Origin: Massospora cicadina | Taxonomy: Eukaryota; Entomophthoromycota; Entomophthoromycetes; Entomophthorales; Entomophthoraceae | Direction: 5' to 3' | NCBI GenBank assembly: GCA_022478985.1 | Contig: JAKSZP010000099.1 | Location: 124,001 to 188,000, forward strand | DNA: 64,000 bases | Part shown: piece by piece, positions 32,572 to 43,463 of the stretch | How the letters are laid out: every line of letters begins with the position of its first letter | Numbering within the stretch: position 1 is the first letter of the stretch | Notes under the pieces: generated by a model | Databases searched by the model: none | Seen by the model: only the letters and a program-made list of their open reading frames with translations | What the model was told of the DNA's origin: nothing | Position numbers and translations under genes: made by a program

Positions 32572-35099
32572 CTAGGTTGACTTTTTACAGTCAAAGTCCC
32601 AGTTCTTTCCAAACTTGCTGCGGGCGCAGGCATCGTTTGACCAATGTAGGCCATAGACAAGGGCACTGAATCTAAAAAAGAACCCTATGGCCAACAAGGC
32701 GACGACAACCGCGGTTCCCAGGCGAAACTGGGTTTTCAAACGGCGAGTGAGTAGATCCAGAGTGGCAGTGAAGGCGAGGATCGAGAAGTATAGAGCCGGA
32801 AGATAGTGATGGAGGAACAGTTGCCGCTTCATCAAAAAGAATGGCAGGTAATGAAGGCACCAACCCAGTACAAGGAACCCAACATCGACACGATATTTGG
32901 TCCGAAGGTCTAAAAAGTCAATCATAATTCAGGTACGTTACCATGAAGAGGAAGCCTACAGTTACGCTTCTCGAGGAGACAAACCACTGTTTGGATTAAG
33001 AAATACAGCCCCACCGAAAGCGAGCCAGCGTACCACGCCAGAGGATTCCCAAGGAGGTAGATCTGGGTTTGATTCTTTGCCCAAAAGGAGATTCCACGTC
33101 TCAAGAGAGGCCAAGAGCTTGGGCGGGAGTCAAAAGGGTGCGAAGCCACCAGCTCACTGTTGGAAGTCCACATGCGCGAGTTGGTTTCGTAGAACTTGCT
33201 GAAGAACCCCATTTTGCCATACGTTACAATGGGGCTGTCCTCCAACTCGTTGAGGTTGGTTTCAATCACCCATTCGCTCCGAGGCCGCATTCCATCGCGA
33301 ATGCAAAACACCTGTTGTTGCTTAAACCCCCAATCTGGCAACTTCTCGGGTCGGGAGTAGAGCACACAGCCCGTATTGACGTGGATCAATCGGAACCGGG
33401 TGTAGATGGCCATGAGCCTGTTGGCGGAGTTGGGATTGCGGCCATCTCCACGCAGGATGTCGAGTCGGAAGTTATCGTTTGAGTCTGGCCAAGCGTAGCC
33501 GCTGGTGGGTTAATCAAAAAGCTCAAAAGCCTACCTGACTTCGTTGATGTATTCTTTGTCGGAAAACATGGGCCGGAGGTTGTGCGAATGCAGCCGCTTT
33601 TGAGTCACCACGTGTCGGAGGCGAACGATATCCTGGTTCATCACGTATTCGTTTCCCGCCACCTCGGTATTATTTCCAAGCCCCTTTTCAATGATCCAAA
33701 AGTTGTTCTCATCTCTGAAAGGGTACAGCGTAACTTGTTGCTCTAGATTTTAGCCCATGCCGTGAAAGCACCTACGTTTGCTGCCTTCTGGGTAAGCATG
33801 ATCGTGTGAGTGCAGGTACCCGCCGTTAGTGGCCACGTGGTTAATCCTTAATTTAGAGCCATAGATGACATCTAACTTTCAGCGACCTCGTTCTGCTAGG
33901 TTACCTTGCTTTGCATCTACCAAGCCGTTCCCTCGGAGCGTTTTTTGAAACTCGGCCGACATTGAGCCAGCAGATTCGGTGTAGTTCCGAAGTACCGTGA
34001 AGTGAATTTGAAAAAGAGATGAGGTAGATCACGCAGGGGACTATAATGAGGCACAGGGCGCGCGCAAAAAAGTGATTGAGCAATGTCCTCTATAGGGGTC
34101 AAGCCTGCTAACCTAAAGGCATGTTTACCGGTGGGATTCTGAGATCTCCGAGTAGATCCCAAAGTTGCAGCAAGGTGGAGATCCCAACCAGGGCTATCGT
34201 AAACAGACCCACCCACTTGCAACTAAATCGCTAGAAATTATTGATTTAGAATAAAAGCCTACCTCACATTGAGGCCAAGTAAAACTCCAGTTGCTAAGAG
34301 GGAAGCCCACCACTCAAACGAGAACGAACTGAGATCAATTTAGTCCTCCTTGTAGTGACACGAACTTACTGCCTGGAATGATTGCAAAAGATAAGCCAGG
34401 CAAGTGTGGCTCCTGCAGTGAAGAAAAGCAAGGTAGAATCCAAAAGTATAAACCGAGATTGAGTCACAAGCGAGTTTTCTAAATACGGCAAAATAAACTT
34501 AAAGGTAAATAATTCCATATTTAACCCCTCAAGTCGAATCACGGCAAGGTTTAAAACGTATGCACGCAATAAAAAAAGGGCAGCATAAATCATGCACTAA
34601 AATATAAGCTCTGGAGACTACCTACCAAACAGGATCAATACAGAAGTTATACTAGCAGATTCGAAGTCAAACCAAGGGCTTTAGCGGTCACGTAAGCTGT
34701 GGGTATAAGCAGCCACCCAAAAAAAGCCTGGATGGACCGCATAGCGATATACGGCGCTTTACCGCCTACAAAAGATCTTTCAAAGGCTTGGTCAAGCCCT
34801 TAATGAAACTCCTTACTTCCCAATCTCAGAAAAATCAAACGAGCCGTCGAACCCCTTAACCACGCAACGCCAGAGATGATCAACTTGGCGAGGGGAGGGT
34901 GGACGTCGAAGAAATAGTTGCGCTGGATATATTTCGAAGCGAAACCACCGAAATGGACCTCATCAAACCTAGAATTGGTTAGCGTCGGGTTTACCGTACT
35001 GAGGTACACTACGGAATTGGGGTGCGAGATCTTAAAATAGCGGACCAAAATCCCAACGACTCCAATTACCAACAAAACCCTCCAATCGGCTCGCCGCAT
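32572..35099 (-). CDS. Protein O-mannosyltransferase (PMT1-like), intron-rich, with two apparent 1-nt deletions
   Basis: An ER membrane enzyme that transfers mannose from dolichyl-phosphate-mannose to Ser/Thr. N-terminal features: [18 protein letters not shown] (membrane helix), then [14 protein letters not shown] and [14 protein letters not shown], the acidic luminal loop of PMTs, then [17 protein letters not shown] and [23 protein letters not shown]-type segments follow ([46 protein letters not shown]). The C-terminal helices include [23 protein letters not shown]. In-frame GT-AG introns can be placed at 34969-35007 (39 nt), 34777-34816 (40), 34479-34625 (147) and 32910-32941 (32), with others of about 40 nt near 34240-34370. 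Two single-base losses, in GGGG near 34854 and TTT near 34675, break the frame. They are either sequencing errors or pseudogene damage. The start at 35099 is tentative; an upstream ATG frame (35249) may be spliced to it. Confidence 0.85.
32910..32941 (-). other. 32-nt intron in the PMT gene
   Basis: GTAACG...TTTTTAG; splicing gives [20 protein letters not shown] in one frame, linking the MIR part to the C-terminal membrane domain. Confidence 0.7.
34479..34625 (-). other. 147-nt intron in the PMT gene
   Basis: GTAGGT...TTTAG; joins TTTG to AAAACTCG, giving [10 protein letters not shown] as in the family. Confidence 0.65.
34777..34816 (-). other. 40-nt intron in the PMT gene
   Basis: GTAAGG...GAAAG; joins SEIGK to [14 protein letters not shown] in frame. 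Confidence 0.65.
34969..35007 (-). other. 39-nt intron in the PMT gene
   Basis: Begins GTACCT, has a GCTAAC branch-like site and ends TTCTAG. Splicing joins GTAGT and G TTTGAT into VVFDEVHFG, matching the PMT family. Confidence 0.75.
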
Positions 35100-35249
35100 A
35101 TTAAAAAGAATTAGCGCCGATCCGGGCGAGATGATTGTACGTGGAGGTGGCGAGAGTTTTGTTATACTTTAAATCGTCATCATCAAAGTCAAGTATTTCC
35201 CTGTATCGGTTGTGGTTTTTCATGTTGAAGAGGTTAAATGACATGCTCC

Positions 35250-35710
35250 TTTAGAAAGTCGCTGCCACAATAGATACTGAAACGTCAGCTTTATCATCTA
35301 GTTTAGGTGGCCTAAATCAGGGTATCTGAACTGTCACCATTTCCATCACTCGTCAGCTCTTGAACTGCATTCAAAATTTCCATTTCAGTAATTAGCTTAA
35401 CTCGCCGAAATTGGATTGCCGAATCGTTTTTGATCATTGAAATGAAGGGTAAAAACTTTGTAGGCAGATACAGTGATCTTTTTCAATTTTATTCGAGGTG
35501 GGCCGACCTGGGGACGATACCGCACCGATTAGGGAAGTGAAGAAAATGGGAAAGGAGGATAAAACCCGGAAGACCTCCATGCGCGGCGTATGATAGGCCA
35601 GGAACTCCATGGACCGCCTTTGCTATTCGCTATCTCGGTTCGGGGCATTGGCGCGCAAAACCAACACAGTCAAAATCGTCCCCTACCCAAAGTCCATTAC
35701 CGGGATCGAA
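35250..35710. other. Upstream region of the PMT gene
   Basis: Noncoding as far as seen. It is richer in CG dinucleotides than the flanking transposon DNA. Confidence 0.4.
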
Positions 35711-35713
35711 CTC

Positions 35714-35761
35714 GGGAGGCAGTGGTAGAGGGTCCATACTCTACCACTGGGGTATCCTCCC
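35714..35761. ncRNA. Long hairpin with tRNA-like promoter boxes (candidate SINE head or RNA)
   Basis: GGGAGG-CAGTGGTAGAG, loop GGTCCATA, CTCTACCACTG, a 6-nt bulge, then CCTCCC: an 11-bp perfect stem plus an outer 6-bp stem. On the minus strand CAGTGGTAGAG resembles a tRNA A-box region, and 13 nt after the stem AGTTCGATCCCGG resembles a B-box, but no tRNA cloverleaf forms. It could be a tRNA-derived repeat or a structured RNA. Confidence 0.3.
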
Positions 35762-35789
35762 TTAGATACAGTGATCTTCAGTAATAGAT

Positions 35790-36948
35790 TATTTCAAATT
35801 GATTAAACAATTTAGAAATCCAAAAAGATGTAACTAAAATTAAAGATTAAAAAAAATAGAAAAAATCTTACGATTAAAATAAATGTAACATCATGCAAAA
35901 GTTATATTCTTTGAGTTATATAATTACTATGTATGATTCTTTTATCTATAAAGTGCTGCTAAATGATATTTTTATATTGACTAGCTGTTGCCTCTGACTT
36001 AACCCACGTTGTCCTTTTCTTTTGTTTATTATATTGGGTTTGAAGACCGTTATTGATAATAGCTTTATCCTTGTACTTTTTACGCACACTTTTACTTCTA
36101 TTTTAAAAAATCATATGTGATATTGTTTGCTTGTCAACCTAGTTTATTATACATTAAAAAATTTATTAACTATAGTAAGGGTTGATACCAAATATTCATG
36201 TTAGCAAAAATATGAACTCTTTATTATAAAAAGATTATACTGGAAATAATTCATAGTGATAGATTATTAAGAATTATTCTTAAATAGTTTTACATATGTC
36301 TATATAAGATACTATAAAGTCTAGCTAAGAATAAATTTTATAAAACAATGTATATTCTACATCAATCTTATAACATCAATTCTCATAGGCAATAAACTAT
36401 GACTGATAGTACTTAATCCAAGTTTAATAATTCAAAGGAAGCTCAGTTTCATATAGGATAACTTAGTTAGAATATAACTTTACCTTTTTTATAAAATCAA
36501 AATATAACATTAAATAACAACTAAGCAGCAATCATTTAAACTGATCGTTATCAGTTTATAAACTGTATATGTCTATATATTATCCACTCATCTTAACCTA
36601 TATAAATATGTAATATATACTATAGTTATAATCTTACTGTATAAATTTTAAGCTAATGTATGCAGCTGGTCCAGTTTAGGGACCAAGGTACCTAACCATA
36701 TATTAAAGAGCAACGTTTTAGGCATAGAAAGCTTATAAAAACATTGTTTTCTTATAAATAGGTTGTAATAAGCAAAACAGCTACTCAAGCATATCAGAGG
36801 AGGAAAAAGCAATCTATAGAGGATCTATCTCAATTTGTAAACCTAGTGATATAAATCATAGAATGTGCTGATAATAGCAAGACTGGCCTGGAACTCCAGG
36901 TGAGTGAACACCCAGAACCTCAGCCAGAATACCTCAGATACAGCCATC
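35790..36948. other. Very AT-rich intergenic DNA
   Basis: No coding or RNA gene recognised; many TATA and poly-A runs. Confidence 0.5.
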
Positions 36949-36950
36949 TA

Positions 36951-36982
36951 TAAGGGTAAGTCAAAAAGTAAAGGCAAATTTT
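36951..36982 (+). repeat. Left terminal inverted repeat of the mariner
   Basis: TAAGGGTAAGTCAAAAAGTA then AAGGCAAATTTT; reverse complement of 38225-38256 except its first base. Confidence 0.95.
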
Positions 36983-37025
36983 TAAAAAGGAACTTTTTAT
37001 TGTGAAAACAAGATGACAAGTAACA

Positions 37026-38147
37026 TCATTTCTCTATATAATCTCCCTCAATTTCTATGCACTTGGTCCATCTCTTGACAAGCTTCATAATTCCATCCTG
37101 GAAGAAGATTTGTAGCATTGTGCACAGTCACTTGCACACCACCTCCACAACCTCATCATCTGACAAAAATTTGGATTTAAGCAGGTGCTCCTTCATCAGA
37201 CCAAAAAGGTGAAAATCACTTGGAGCTAAGTCAGGACTGTACGGTAGATGCTCCAGCAGCTCAAAACCAAGATCTTGAATGCACTGGATTGTTTTCCCCA
37301 CAGTATGAGGATGGGCATTGTCCTGAAGCAAAAGCACACCTTTTGAAAGTTTTCCTCGCCTCTTTGTTTTGATTTTGGGTTTCAGAACTTGCAGTAGCTC
37401 ACAGTAGCTGTCACTATTTACTGTTTGACCTTTAAGAGTGTAATGAATTAGAAGTGGACCTTTCATATTCCAAAGCACTATCATCATCAAATTTCCTGCA
37501 AAAACTTGTCTTTTGAACTTTTTTGCTGTAGGCAAGGATGGATGTTTCCACACCATACTCTGCTGCTTACTCTGTGGTTCGAAGTGATGGACCCATATCT
37601 CATCAACGGTTACTATGCAACTGAGAAACTCTTCTCCTTCCTCTTCTAAATACCTTAAATGTGATTTTGAAATTTCCAAATGTTTCTGTTTGTGCTGGTC
37701 TGTCAGTCAATGTGGTACCCAATGAGCACACATTTTGCAATAATTTAGTGATTTGTGGATGATTGCAACTGCTGAACCATGGCTAATGTTCAATGCATGC
37801 ACAATATCATCAATTTTGACATGACAATCATCATGAATCATTCTCTTAACTGTCACGATGTTCTTGTCCATCTTTGAAGTGGATGGCCTACCTGAATGCT
37901 CTTCATTGCAGATAGATACACGACCATTTTTAAAGTGATTTATCCACTCATAAATTTTGTGTTCACTAAGACAGCTCTCACTGTACTGCTGCTGCATTCT
38001 GCAAATAATCTCCACAGGTTTAGTCCCTTCAGAGTGCAGAAAATGTACCACTCCCCTCATTTCTTCCTTAGTGCACATGGACAATGGGGCACTCATAATA
38101 AAATGCCCTGAAATCTCTATGAATGGAGTTGAGCACTGAAACAACAC
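37026..38147 (-). pseudogene. Mariner transposase with two in-frame TGA codons
   Basis: A single frame runs from an ATG at 38147 or 38093 (MSAPLSMC, more usual length, about 355 codons) to TGA at 37026. Helix-turn-helix DNA-binding part: IYEWINHFKNGR and EEHSGRPSTS. Catalytic part: IVTVDEIWVHHF, LLLQDNAHPHT and YSPDLAPSDFHLF. There are 34 residues between the second and third Asp, the DD34D signature of mariners. The C terminus FQDGIMKLVKRW and IEGDYIEK is typical. Two TGA codons interrupt it, after HWVPH (37707-37705) and after VVEVVCK (37130-37128, where mariners have Trp). No frameshift was seen, so decay is slight. Cut-and-paste transposase, now probably inactive. Confidence 0.9.
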
Positions 38148-38224
38148 AGCTAAAGAACAAAAAATTTGAGGTTATGATATGTTATTGTTCAGTCAGTGCT
38201 GTCATCCATTGCAGCAGGGAAAAT

Positions 38225-38256
38225 AAAATTTGCCTTTACTTTTTGACTTACCCTTG
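38225..38256 (-). repeat. Right terminal inverted repeat of the mariner
   Basis: Ends TTGACTTACCCTTG before the TA target duplication. Confidence 0.95.
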
Positions 38257-38258
38257 TA

Positions 38259-39314
38259 TATTGGTAGATGAGAAATGCAGAAGGCAGCTGTGGGGACTAG
38301 CCAGTGATTTCCAGAATTGGAAATCATCATCACTAAGTGTTTAGCGAAACTCTCAAGCTCTCAGCTAAATTTATATGTTTTTTAAGAATTTTTTGTTGTA
38401 AACCAAAAAGTGAAAGGGGAAAAATGGAGTGGCAGCAGAACCTGTTGGGGTCTGCTGCATTATAAGCTCACAAAAACAATTTGGGGAATTTAACAATTGC
38501 ATTCACCATCAGGAATAACTTTAAAATTTAATTACATCAGATCAACATCCAGAAATTTTTACAATGCTAGATTGACCCTGGCCTGTCCAGCTAACTCACA
38601 CTCATTATTTGCCACCAACTTTCCCCTCAAAATGTGATTTTGCTTGTAAGATCAGTGTTTCTTTGTTTGGCAGCTGACTGGGGGCACCTATGGCTAGGCC
38701 AGATATGGCGGTCCCATTGAGTCAGAAAGTGGTTTGTAGCACCCATACCTATCAAGGACAGTCCAAAAATTAACAGTGATGAAGGGGCACGGTGGTTGGG
38801 AATCCCCATGCCCAAAACTGACTTACACAATTTATTTTAGCAGATTCCAATTAAATTTTATCAGCAGAACTTGAACTGCTGGAAATAATTTTTAGAGGGG
38901 AGAATCTCTTCCAACCCTCTGCTGGCATTGGCCCCTAGCTGCTGCCATTTCTCCCCCACACACCCTGAATTTTCCGCACCATCTTATAGGTGGTTATCAT
39001 GGAGAAAAATGGCATAATTTTCTAAGGAATATGCCATCACCCACCTCTCATCAATTACATGGGTTAAAATTTCCTAGGGTGACAAGTGGGACACCATCAG
39101 CTTTTTTTCCCTTATTAATTTAAAATGGGAATACCTCCCAATTCAGCTGCAGGGGTTGCTCCCCATACTTACAATATACATTCCACTGAAGCTGACAAAG
39201 GTTTTGGGATATCAGCAGCATAATCAGAGAATCAAGACATAGATTATATAATTTTCAGTTACAGGGGCTGAAAAAGTCTGAGTACCTTTTATTATATAGC
39301 TATAAAGTTGATAA
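38259..39314. other. Intergenic sequence between mariner and the ORF1-only element
   Basis: No convincing coding region or repeat. Confidence 0.4.
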
Positions 39315-39330
39315 GATATATAATATTACT

Positions 39331-41260
39331 ATATTTATTTGAGGCAAGCCAACCAGGGGACAGACATTACCGAAACTAAAACTGACTAAAACTAACTTAA
39401 CTACTTGGTAAAAACAAAACACCCTAATAAAAGGACTGAATGAAATGATTAAAAAAACAAACAACCAGGTGGGCAGCGGAAACCGCTTATCTCTCCATAG
39501 TGGAAGGGGAGGGGGGTCAGGGCTCATCTTTGGCAGCCTCTTCAGCAGAAGATTCTTCCTCCCATAGTAAAGTGCATGTCATGGCTGACAGTAATGGCGT
39601 TGGGGCATCTGCGGTATGGGGTTCAATATCACTGATAATTGGAATTTCATGGAAATTGCCAGCTAGATAAATGGCACTGAGATATTCAGTTAAAGCTTTT
39701 TCAGCTTTGATGCGGGTGTCTGGGAGTTTAATGAACATGGCAATGTTGGTTCAAATTATTTTTGCTTTTGGATTCCATGCTATAGTTGCCACGTTCTGGA
39801 TAGCATTGTTTGCGTTTTTGTATAGCTGGTTTACTGTAATTTTACTTTTTGGAGTTAAGGTTGCGGGGATAACAGGAAGTGGAATTCTTCCTGTGAGCAT
39901 CGCTACTGATTTAGCAACAGCTTCATGCAGGGGACGACAATCTGATGTTGCAGCTGCTTCAACTGCAAGCTGGTGATCACTACAAAATGATTTTGCATTT
40001 GGTTGTGGGGTATATAGTTGAGGGGGGTATCTGGCATCCCATTTTGCATTAATGAACCGCTCAATTTGCAGTGATTGTTCTTCAATGAACTTAACTGATT
40101 CATCAATTTCAGCCAATAATTCCCATGGATTGTGGTTGAATTGGATTGGGGAATCAGCATACAGTTGAGGTTTGGTTGACTCAATTGAGGAAGCATGGGA
40201 TCAAACTGGGATTTAATCTGATGCTTGATTGGAGGAATTATTTGTGGCACTGGGGTGAGGAGGAGGCTGATTGGTGGCTGCAGGTGCAGCTGCAGCACAG
40301 GCTTTTGGGGTGGGGGAGGTAGGATTGTGCCCCATACTGGAACTTGTACAGGGTGGGCAGCAGATTGGAGGTCAGCGGATGAGTTGTCCAATCCATTGGA
40401 AGTGGTTGAGGAGGGGCACTTGTGTTTTGAGTGGTCCAACTCAAAACATGATGGACAGATTGTCCGCCCGCCCTTAATATGGGCCCAAAATGGATGATTG
40501 GGCGCTGAGGGAATAACGGTGCACAGCGGCATTGATATAGCAATTTGTTAAATTCAGGGCTGATTGTGGCATATGCCCAAGGCCCAGCAAGTTGTGTGGC
40601 CCCATTTGGGACCACAAATTGTAAGATGGGGTTGGAGCCATAGGCTGCCAAACCATCCATCAGCTCCTGGTGGAGCACTTAAGGGGGAGGTGGGTGGACA
40701 AACCAGCAAACTGAACCACCAAGGTGGTGTCCGCTGGGAGCTGAGTCTGAGTTGTGGGGAGAGGGGTGCCCTGGAATACCAGGGGCACAGTTGCTGCAGA
40801 GGCAGCGTCAGCTTTGCAGGTGAAGTTGAGGTTGAAATACCCCTCGTACAGGCAGAAATAAATAAATCTGGCAGGTGTCATCACCACCTGTGCCATTTCA
40901 ATAATGGCTTGGTCGTGGTATGGGAATAGTTTCCCATATTCAACCCTTAGGCTGTAGCGCATGTTTCTCAGGGGAGCACTAGGGGGCAGTAAGGTACTGC
41001 TTGGGTACAAGCAAGGTGGGTGTTGAGGTTCTTGGGTGGAACAAATTGACCCATGGGTTTAGAATGACTGGGTGAACCAGTCCTAGCGCGTTTTCCTGCC
41101 AGACGGAAAATGGTGGGGGAGTTTCGCTGCTGCCCCACGCTGGAGCAGCCAGCGGAGAATCTGAGGACATCAGAGCAAAACTACTATGGGTGATTTTGCT
41201 TTGTTTAATTAATTTGTGTTTTTTTTGTGTGGAAAGTTATGCTGAGGGGAAAGAGAGTAT
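39331..41260 (-). mobile_element. Retroposed ORF1-only element (1.93 kb) with 16-bp target duplication
   Basis: Flanked by identical GATATATAATATTACT copies (39315-39330 and 41261-41276), the long target duplication typical of LINE-type insertion. On the minus strand it has a short leader (about 90 nt), one long broken reading frame and a 3' trailer ending GGTAATGTCTGTCCCCTGGT then TGGCTTGCCTCAAATA. No reverse transcriptase frame fits in 1.93 kb. The 3' end closely matches that of the SINE at 10167-10447. It looks like a non-autonomous LINE relative that keeps only ORF1. Confidence 0.8.
39517..41170 (-). pseudogene. ORF1-like protein with CCHC knuckle
   Basis: Starts at ATG 41170 (MSSDSPLAAPAW). 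The N-terminal domain (about 41010-40560) has the blocks EYGKLFPYHDQAIIEMAQ, FIYFCLYEGYFNLNFTCKAD and ELMDGLAAYG. A CCHC knuckle, CPSCFELDHSKHKC (C-x2-C-x4-H-x4-C), lies at about 40470-40429. A Pro/Gln-rich linker follows, and the C-terminal domain (40116-39517) has KFIEEQSLQIERFINAKWDAR and a final acidic tail EEESSAEEAAKDEP. About four frame changes and one stop separate the pieces. LINE ORF1 proteins of fungi often carry CCHC knuckles and bind RNA, which is the likely role. A diverged relative of the N-terminal domain is at 62480-62987. Confidence 0.6.
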
Positions 41261-41276
41261 GATATATAATATTACT

Positions 41277-42355
41277 TCTCAGAAATTTTTTTAAAAAGAT
41301 CTGTAAGTACAGACTAAGAATAGATATATTGTAGTTTAAAGTCTTAGAGAAATAGTATTGGATAATATATATGATTTTGAAATTTTTATATTGTTTAGTA
41401 CATTCTAGACCCTTATCTGAAATTATTCTCAACTAAAAGATGGTGCCTATCTGCTATGTACCCTTAACTAAGCTTGCTTCTTTTACTTTTTGTAATACTT
41501 GATGATCCCAACCTGAGGGTGGAGTCATTGATGCTTCACTTTACTTTTTTGTTACAATTGACTAGGCATCTTTTTTAAAGTAGTCACCTCCTTCTTTATT
41601 TACTCTATATGCTTTACTATTATTGATACTGAGGGAGTCCAAAGGTAAGTCTTTTGAAGCTAGTTAGGTTGGATGATTGAGAGAGTAAGTGGTTCAAACC
41701 TAACAGGTTCAGAGTTCCCATGCAAATGAACCTTTGCTAAAAAAACTAAAAAATAGAGTATAAAAAGTTAACTTATTGGGAAAATCAAACCTTAAATAGT
41801 GCTGGAAAAATAAAGGATAAGATAAGGGATTTAGAAAATGATCAGTGCATACCCTGATGGAATTAGAAACAGTTTAGAAAATATTATCCAAAGATTTTTA
41901 CAAGGTAAAGGAAGCAGTCAACAGATAAAGGTACTCATGAGAGAAGGCAAATTTAAATAAGTTTAATTAAAAGTCAAATAGGGATTTGTTCCCTACAGGA
42001 ATCAATAATAGTTGAGATAGGGAATATGTCCTTGAACTGGCAGACAAAATGAGACTTTCCTGCCAGTCAGGGTGCATGAGCACCCTAAAGAAAAATCAAA
42101 ATGCCAAGGGCATTTCTGTCCAAGCAACTTGGTAATAAGGTAAGAGGGAGGCAAACAGAGAATGATGGCTGGTGACCATCATAACCATCAACCCTACAAA
42201 AAACCAAATAACGGCTCCTAAGGGTCCAGAAGATTTGGGTACAGGGGACTTGTCAGGCACAATAAAGGGGCCAAGATTTGACATAGGACTTCTAGCGATA
42301 GATCAGGTGGCAAAGTCACAAAACTTCACTCAACAGGGAGATAAGATCACCAACC
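41277..42355. other. AT-rich sequence without clear genes
   Basis: Short frames at 42096-42284 (minus) and 42172-42372 (plus) overlap on opposite strands. Neither has a recognised motif. Confidence 0.35.
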
Positions 42356-43463
42356 TCATTTGCACATCTTGATGTCAGAGGGCGCTGGCAGATAGGGTAT
42401 CCCCAACAAGTGACACATTTGTAGCCCCATTTGACAAAGGTGGGGCACAGTGCAATGAGAACGGCCACTAGGGCCCAATTGTGACACAACCAGAGAAACA
42501 TGGTTTGGGGTTGCTGAGGTGGTAAACGCTGGGAAATACTTAATAAAAGTAAATTTGTTGGTTGGGAATGGGCTGTCTACTAATAAACAAAAAGGAAAGG
42601 ATTGGCTGAAAATTTTACCCATGAGGAATAATTGTTTTAAATATGGGAAAACTTGAGGAATAGTGGGAAGCTGCATATTAATGAAAGAATCTTAATTTCA
42701 GCTGAGATCAAGGAACTTTAATAGAATTCTGAAACTGGAATTAAACCAGACTTCCGCTGGCCTCCCAAATTTTATTTGAGTTTGATTGTTCAACTCTCTC
42801 CTTCACTGTGATTTCATTTAGCTGATCAGTGACGTTTTTCTTGAAGGGCAGCAGATAGCACCCAGGGTCAACCCATATAGGGGAGTCCACTTCATTGTGA
42901 AAAGGTTTTGCACCTCCTGCTTCATCAGAGCCAGACCCCTTGGCTCTCCCACTTTTATCACATTTGTGATGGGAGTTGTCATTATTGTTGGAAAGGAGGA
43001 TTCAACCTTCCTCACCATTCCAGTGGAACTCAATTCTCTTGCCATAGAAAAAATACCCTTTAGTTCCCCATCGCTGACCTCTTTCCGCTGTGACCTCTGC
43101 ACACATTTCCCTCTTATGCTGTGTAAGCTCATTTGTGGTTAAGTAGGGATGGGATGGATGAGCCTTCAAAGGGTAGGCCATCACCCACTGTTTGTCCACC
43201 ACATGGGTGAGATTGCACTGAGTGATGAGGGGGATGGCTGCCTTCTTTGGGCCCCTATATGTGCAAAAATGGAACGCCTCACAGTTGAGGTGCAGGGATT
43301 GATTTCCTGGTCTTATAGAATAAACTGGGTATATGACTAGTGGAGCATTTTGATAGAAAGTTATCCCAAGTTCATCAGTCATGGATTTTAGCAATATCAA
43401 TTGGATTTGATTAATGCAAAATAACTTGAAATTAATTTTTTGGGCCTTATCCTTACAAAGCAT
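42356..43463 (-). pseudogene. Decayed retroelement coding fragment of unclear identity
   Basis: Minus-strand frames 43463-43002 and 43132-42818 are long for this AT-rich context. The first contains HVVDKQWVMAYPLKAH, matched by the minus strand of 15653-15700 beside chromovirus F. Downstream a Cys-rich run (YKCVTCWGYPICQ near 42420) may be a decayed zinc knuckle. No catalytic motif is visible. The most economical reading is gag/pol debris from a chromovirus related to F, but a host gene fragment cannot be excluded. Confidence 0.35.

Larger units (their letters stand above)
36951..38256 (-). mobile_element. Complete mariner DNA transposon (1306 bp)
   Basis: 32-bp terminal inverted repeats that differ only at the outermost base, flanked by TA on both sides (36949-36950 and 38257-38258), surround a transposase gene on the minus strand. 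Length and layout are those of Tc1/mariner elements of the mariner branch. Confidence 0.95.

Noticed and set aside
32897..33482. Plus-strand frames of 101 and 137 codons
   Set aside because: They lie opposite the MIR region of PMT, whose minus-strand translation matches the family.
35695..35765. A tRNA gene on the minus strand
   Set aside because: Box-like motifs exist, but no acceptor stem, D-arm or T-arm pairs correctly.
37707..38147. Two separate small genes in the mariner
   Set aside because: Both frames are in the same phase, separated by one TGA, and form one transposase.
40225..40929. Plus-strand frames of 90 and 121 codons
   Set aside because: Opposite the ORF1-like coding strand, without motifs; the minus strand has the CCHC knuckle.
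42172..42372. Overlapping plus and minus frames as a gene pair
   Set aside because: Short, without motifs or conservation in the window.
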